Assembly (NCBI GenBank): GCA_019693395.1
Contig: JAAMXP010002084.1
Span: 19,554-83,553 of the forward strand
Length of the DNA: 64,000 nucleotides
DNA from: Ettlia oleoabundans
Lineage: Eukaryota; Chlorophyta; Chlorophyceae; Chlamydomonadales
Direction of reading: 5' to 3'
The notes under the pieces are model-generated. The model was not told the origin of the DNA. It saw only the letters and a program-made list of their open reading frames with translations, and ran no database searches. Of the stretch, positions 62,820 to 64,000 are shown one piece after another (position 1 is the stretch's first letter; every line of letters starts with the position of its first letter). Made by a program: the position numbers and the translations under genes.

Positions 62820-64000
62820 ATGCCATTGTTGGGAACAACGCTGCGTACCTTTGCACTCTGCAGAGGCAACCCCAAGCACGGCTCACTAGCAAAACGTCAG
62901 CCTGATGCCACTCCTTGGCTGACCAGCCAGTGGCAGCAAATTTGCGCCGCCGCTGCCGCCGCCGACTCGCAAGGCAGCAGCGGCTTGCAGGCGCTCATTT
63001 TCGACTGTGATGGTGCGTGCATGATCCCTTGAGCAGGGCATGATGCGGATGTCTGTCTGCATCAATAGCTGCCCTGATTGCATTTGTCTGTTGTCGACGA
63101 AGGAGGTTTAGACTTGCTTGGTAGCCAGTCCATGGCATTTAAATGTCTAACATGCATGTGCTCCTGCTCATCTGCACCCAACCAAGCCCTTCACCACATT
63201 CTTCCTCAGGTGTGATTGTTGAGAGCGAGGACATCCACCGCATGGCCTACAACGCCACATTCCAGCACTTCAATGTGCGGTGCCCTGGTGGGGAGGCACC
63301 CGTGGTGTGGACCGAGGAATATTATGACGACCTGCAGAACAGGGTGCATAATGGCCGCTTTTTGGTGTGGATGTGTGTGGTGGATGTGATATGTATGGCA
63401 GCATGGTCATCATCCTGAAAAGAGATGCTGTGGGTGATTGAAAAGGGCAGAGATTCCATTCCAGCAGCCAGGAAAGGCCCAGCCAAGTTAATTGAATGGG
63501 CTGACTACTGGTGCTGCTGCCGCCCCTCCCCTGCAGGTGGGCGGCGGCAAGCCCAAAATGCGGCACTATTTTTCGCTCAACGGCTGGCCCACCTCAAACC
63601 TGGTGGGCGCAGCTCCAGCTAGCGAGGAGGAGCAGGCTAAGCTGATTGACGCGTTGCAAGACTGGAAGACAGAGAAGTACAAGGACATTATCGGCAGCGG
63701 CCAGGTGGCTGCACGCCCGGGCGTGGTGCGGCTCATGGATGAGGCAAAGGCGGCGGGTGTGCCGGTGGCGGTGTGCTCTGCTGCCACCAAGAGCGCAGTG
63801 GAGTTTGTGCTGGGCAGCCTGTTGGGGCAGGAGCGGTTCCAGGGTCTGGACCTGTTCATGGCGGGTGATGATGTGAAGGAGAAGAAGCCAGACCCCACAA
63901 TATACAAAGTGCGTGCGAGCCAGCATGGTGACGGTCTTCAAGTGTGTATTCTAACAAGCAATGTGAAGCGTGTATTTCAACAAGCGATGCGTGTGTGTTG
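62820..64000 (+). CDS. plastid CbbY-like HAD phosphatase (3' end beyond window)
   Basis: Exons 62820-63012, 63210-63343 and 63537-63908 give 188 visible residues ending at a donor (TACAAA|GTGCGT); the rest lies outside the window. An R/A/S-rich N-terminus before LQALIFDCDG suggests a transit peptide. Motif I FDCDGVIVESEDIHR has both Asp residues, so unlike the HAD protein at 31786 it should be catalytically competent. Further blocks are VGGGKPKMRHYF, GWPTSNLV, KLIDALQDWKTEKYKDIIGS, the motif II region VAVCSAATKSAVEF and motif III/IV GDDVKEKKPDPTIYK. It is very close to a plant chloroplast CbbY-type protein of the At4g39970 kind; CbbY enzymes remove phosphate from sugar bisphosphates that inhibit Rubisco. 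The substrate is inferred only from family. Confidence 0.88.

Overview
The window looks like nuclear DNA of a green alga (Chlorophyta, most likely a trebouxiophyte or other core chlorophyte). It is moderately GC-rich. Genes sit on both strands and carry short introns, mostly GTGNG/GTAAG...YAG. Proteins are rich in Q, A and P. The families include SBP-box factors, a plastid-type HAD protein, a Raf-like kinase, an MO25 protein and an SBP gene pair. There is no operon structure, no Shine-Dalgarno pattern and no insertion sequence. I rebuilt the genes by hand from GT/GC...AG junctions. Nearly all models close in frame across every intron, which is the main support for the coordinates; exon lists are in the evidence fields.

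Layout. 1-3283 (+): 3' part of a Spinster-like MFS transporter. 3828-8756 (+): tandem pair of SBP-box transcription factor genes. 9581-12778 (-): secretory-pathway prolyl 4-hydroxylase with a C-terminal ShKT domain, head to head with a secreted calcineurin-like phosphoesterase (13125-16475, +). 16808-18947 (+): DUF1365 protein. 19406-20833 (+): F-box-like protein. 21296-24951 (-): formin. 25267-26486 (-): intraflagellar transport protein IFT54. 27523-28505: two oppositely oriented pieces of what may be one amino-acid transporter gene. 29216-31266 (+): organelle-targeted isochorismatase-fold hydrolase.

31786-34345 (-): plastid HAD protein lacking its nucleophile, head to head with a mitochondrial isobutyryl-CoA-type acyl-CoA dehydrogenase (34726-37870, +). 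38441-41387 (+): MO25. 42266-46743 (-): 14-exon erythromycin-esterase-family gene. 47460-50178 (+): BTB/coiled-coil protein, tail to tail with a long coiled-coil protein (50430-52226, -). 52610-54108 (+): small probable plastid membrane protein. 54662-56976 (-): beta-carbonic anhydrase with an altered active-site dyad. 57847-62441 (-): Raf-like kinase with a 12-nt microexon. 62820-64000 (+): start of a plastid CbbY-like HAD phosphatase.

The genes do not form one pathway. The most notable points are: the carbonic anhydrase with CxExL instead of CxDxR; the catalytically degenerate HAD protein; a cilia gene; an erythromycin-esterase gene full of introns; six apparent GC-AG introns, two of them with the same rare GCACGC donor; and the split, inverted transporter. 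I found no CRISPR array, no tRNA or rRNA gene and no mobile element.
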